From assembly GCA_007570915.1 (NCBI GenBank), contig RKSK01000008.1, positions 1 to 5,452 of the forward strand: DNA of 5,452 bases, written 5' to 3'. This document shows, in pieces, positions 5,423-5,452 of this stretch. The translations under genes and the position numbers were made by a program. The DNA is from Cenarchaeum sp. (GTDB lineage: Archaea; Thermoproteota; Nitrososphaeria; Nitrososphaerales; Nitrosopumilaceae). Position 1 is the stretch's first letter. Each line of letters starts with the position of its first letter. The notes under the pieces are model-generated. The model was not told the DNA's origin and made no database searches. It saw only the letters and a list, made by a program, of their open reading frames with translations.

Positions 5423-5452
5423 CTAGCCCCACCCCCTCCCCCCGTCTCTTAT
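5423..5452 (-). other. Short sequence upstream of the portal gene at the window edge
   Basis: Thirty bases precede the portal start. They are G-rich on the minus strand and include the portal SD-like site. One frame reads ten codons to the TAG that directly precedes the portal GTG, so this could be the last codons of an upstream gene such as terminase. A TAA in another frame at 5451-5449 is an equally possible end. Too short to decide. Confidence 0.3.

Noticed and set aside
1..5452. tRNA genes, CRISPR arrays, insertion sequences, attachment sites
   Set aside because: No regularly spaced repeats, tRNA-like clover-leaf sequence, transposase-like frame or terminal repeats were seen by eye; nearly all bases are accounted for by the seven genes.

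Overview
The window is a tightly packed, very GC-rich stretch in which every supported gene lies on the minus strand. It reads as the head-morphogenesis module of a tailed virus or provirus with an HK97-type capsid. In transcription order (right to left) it holds a portal protein, a prohead maturation protease, a scaffold-like protein, a beta-rich capsid decoration protein, the probable major capsid protein, an unrecognised 87-residue protein, and the first 130 codons of a probable head-tail adaptor that runs off the left edge. The roles rest on gene order, protein lengths and short motifs, because no database search was possible. The portal and protease are the best supported; the last two genes are the least.

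The host looks archaeal rather than bacterial, for two reasons. First, the genes use ATA for isoleucine heavily despite the high GC: I counted 9 of 14 Ile codons in the capsid gene, 3 of 6 in the protease and 4 of 8 in the portal. High-GC bacteria almost never use ATA. Second, the one sizeable gap inside the cluster (59 bp, before the scaffold gene) carries TTAAATAC on the minus strand, centred about 27 bases before the ATG. That is where an archaeal TATA box for a leaderless transcript should sit, and this gene has no convincing Shine-Dalgarno sequence. The other six genes have SD-like sequences (such as GAGGTG or GAGGTGA) 7-8 bases before their starts. The exact archaeal lineage cannot be named from this window.

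Layout: 5423-5452 is a short leader or the edge of an upstream gene (a terminase would be expected there). Portal (5422-4043) and protease (4046-3324) overlap by 4 bp. The promoter gap (3323-3265) contains a near-perfect 11-bp inverted repeat around the TATA box. Scaffold (3264-2632), decoration protein (2635-1985) and capsid protein (1988-657) are joined by 4-bp stop/start overlaps. The 87-aa gene (644-381) follows after 12 bp and overlaps the partial adaptor (390 to the edge) by 10 bp.

The inferred logic is as follows. Portal and scaffold nucleate the procapsid, the capsid protein assembles around the scaffold, and the protease clears scaffold and matures the shell. The decoration protein then cements it, and the adaptor and small protein build the neck. 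The internal promoter would let the high-copy shell proteins be made in excess over portal and protease. Only two of seven genes start with ATG; the rest use GTG or TTG.
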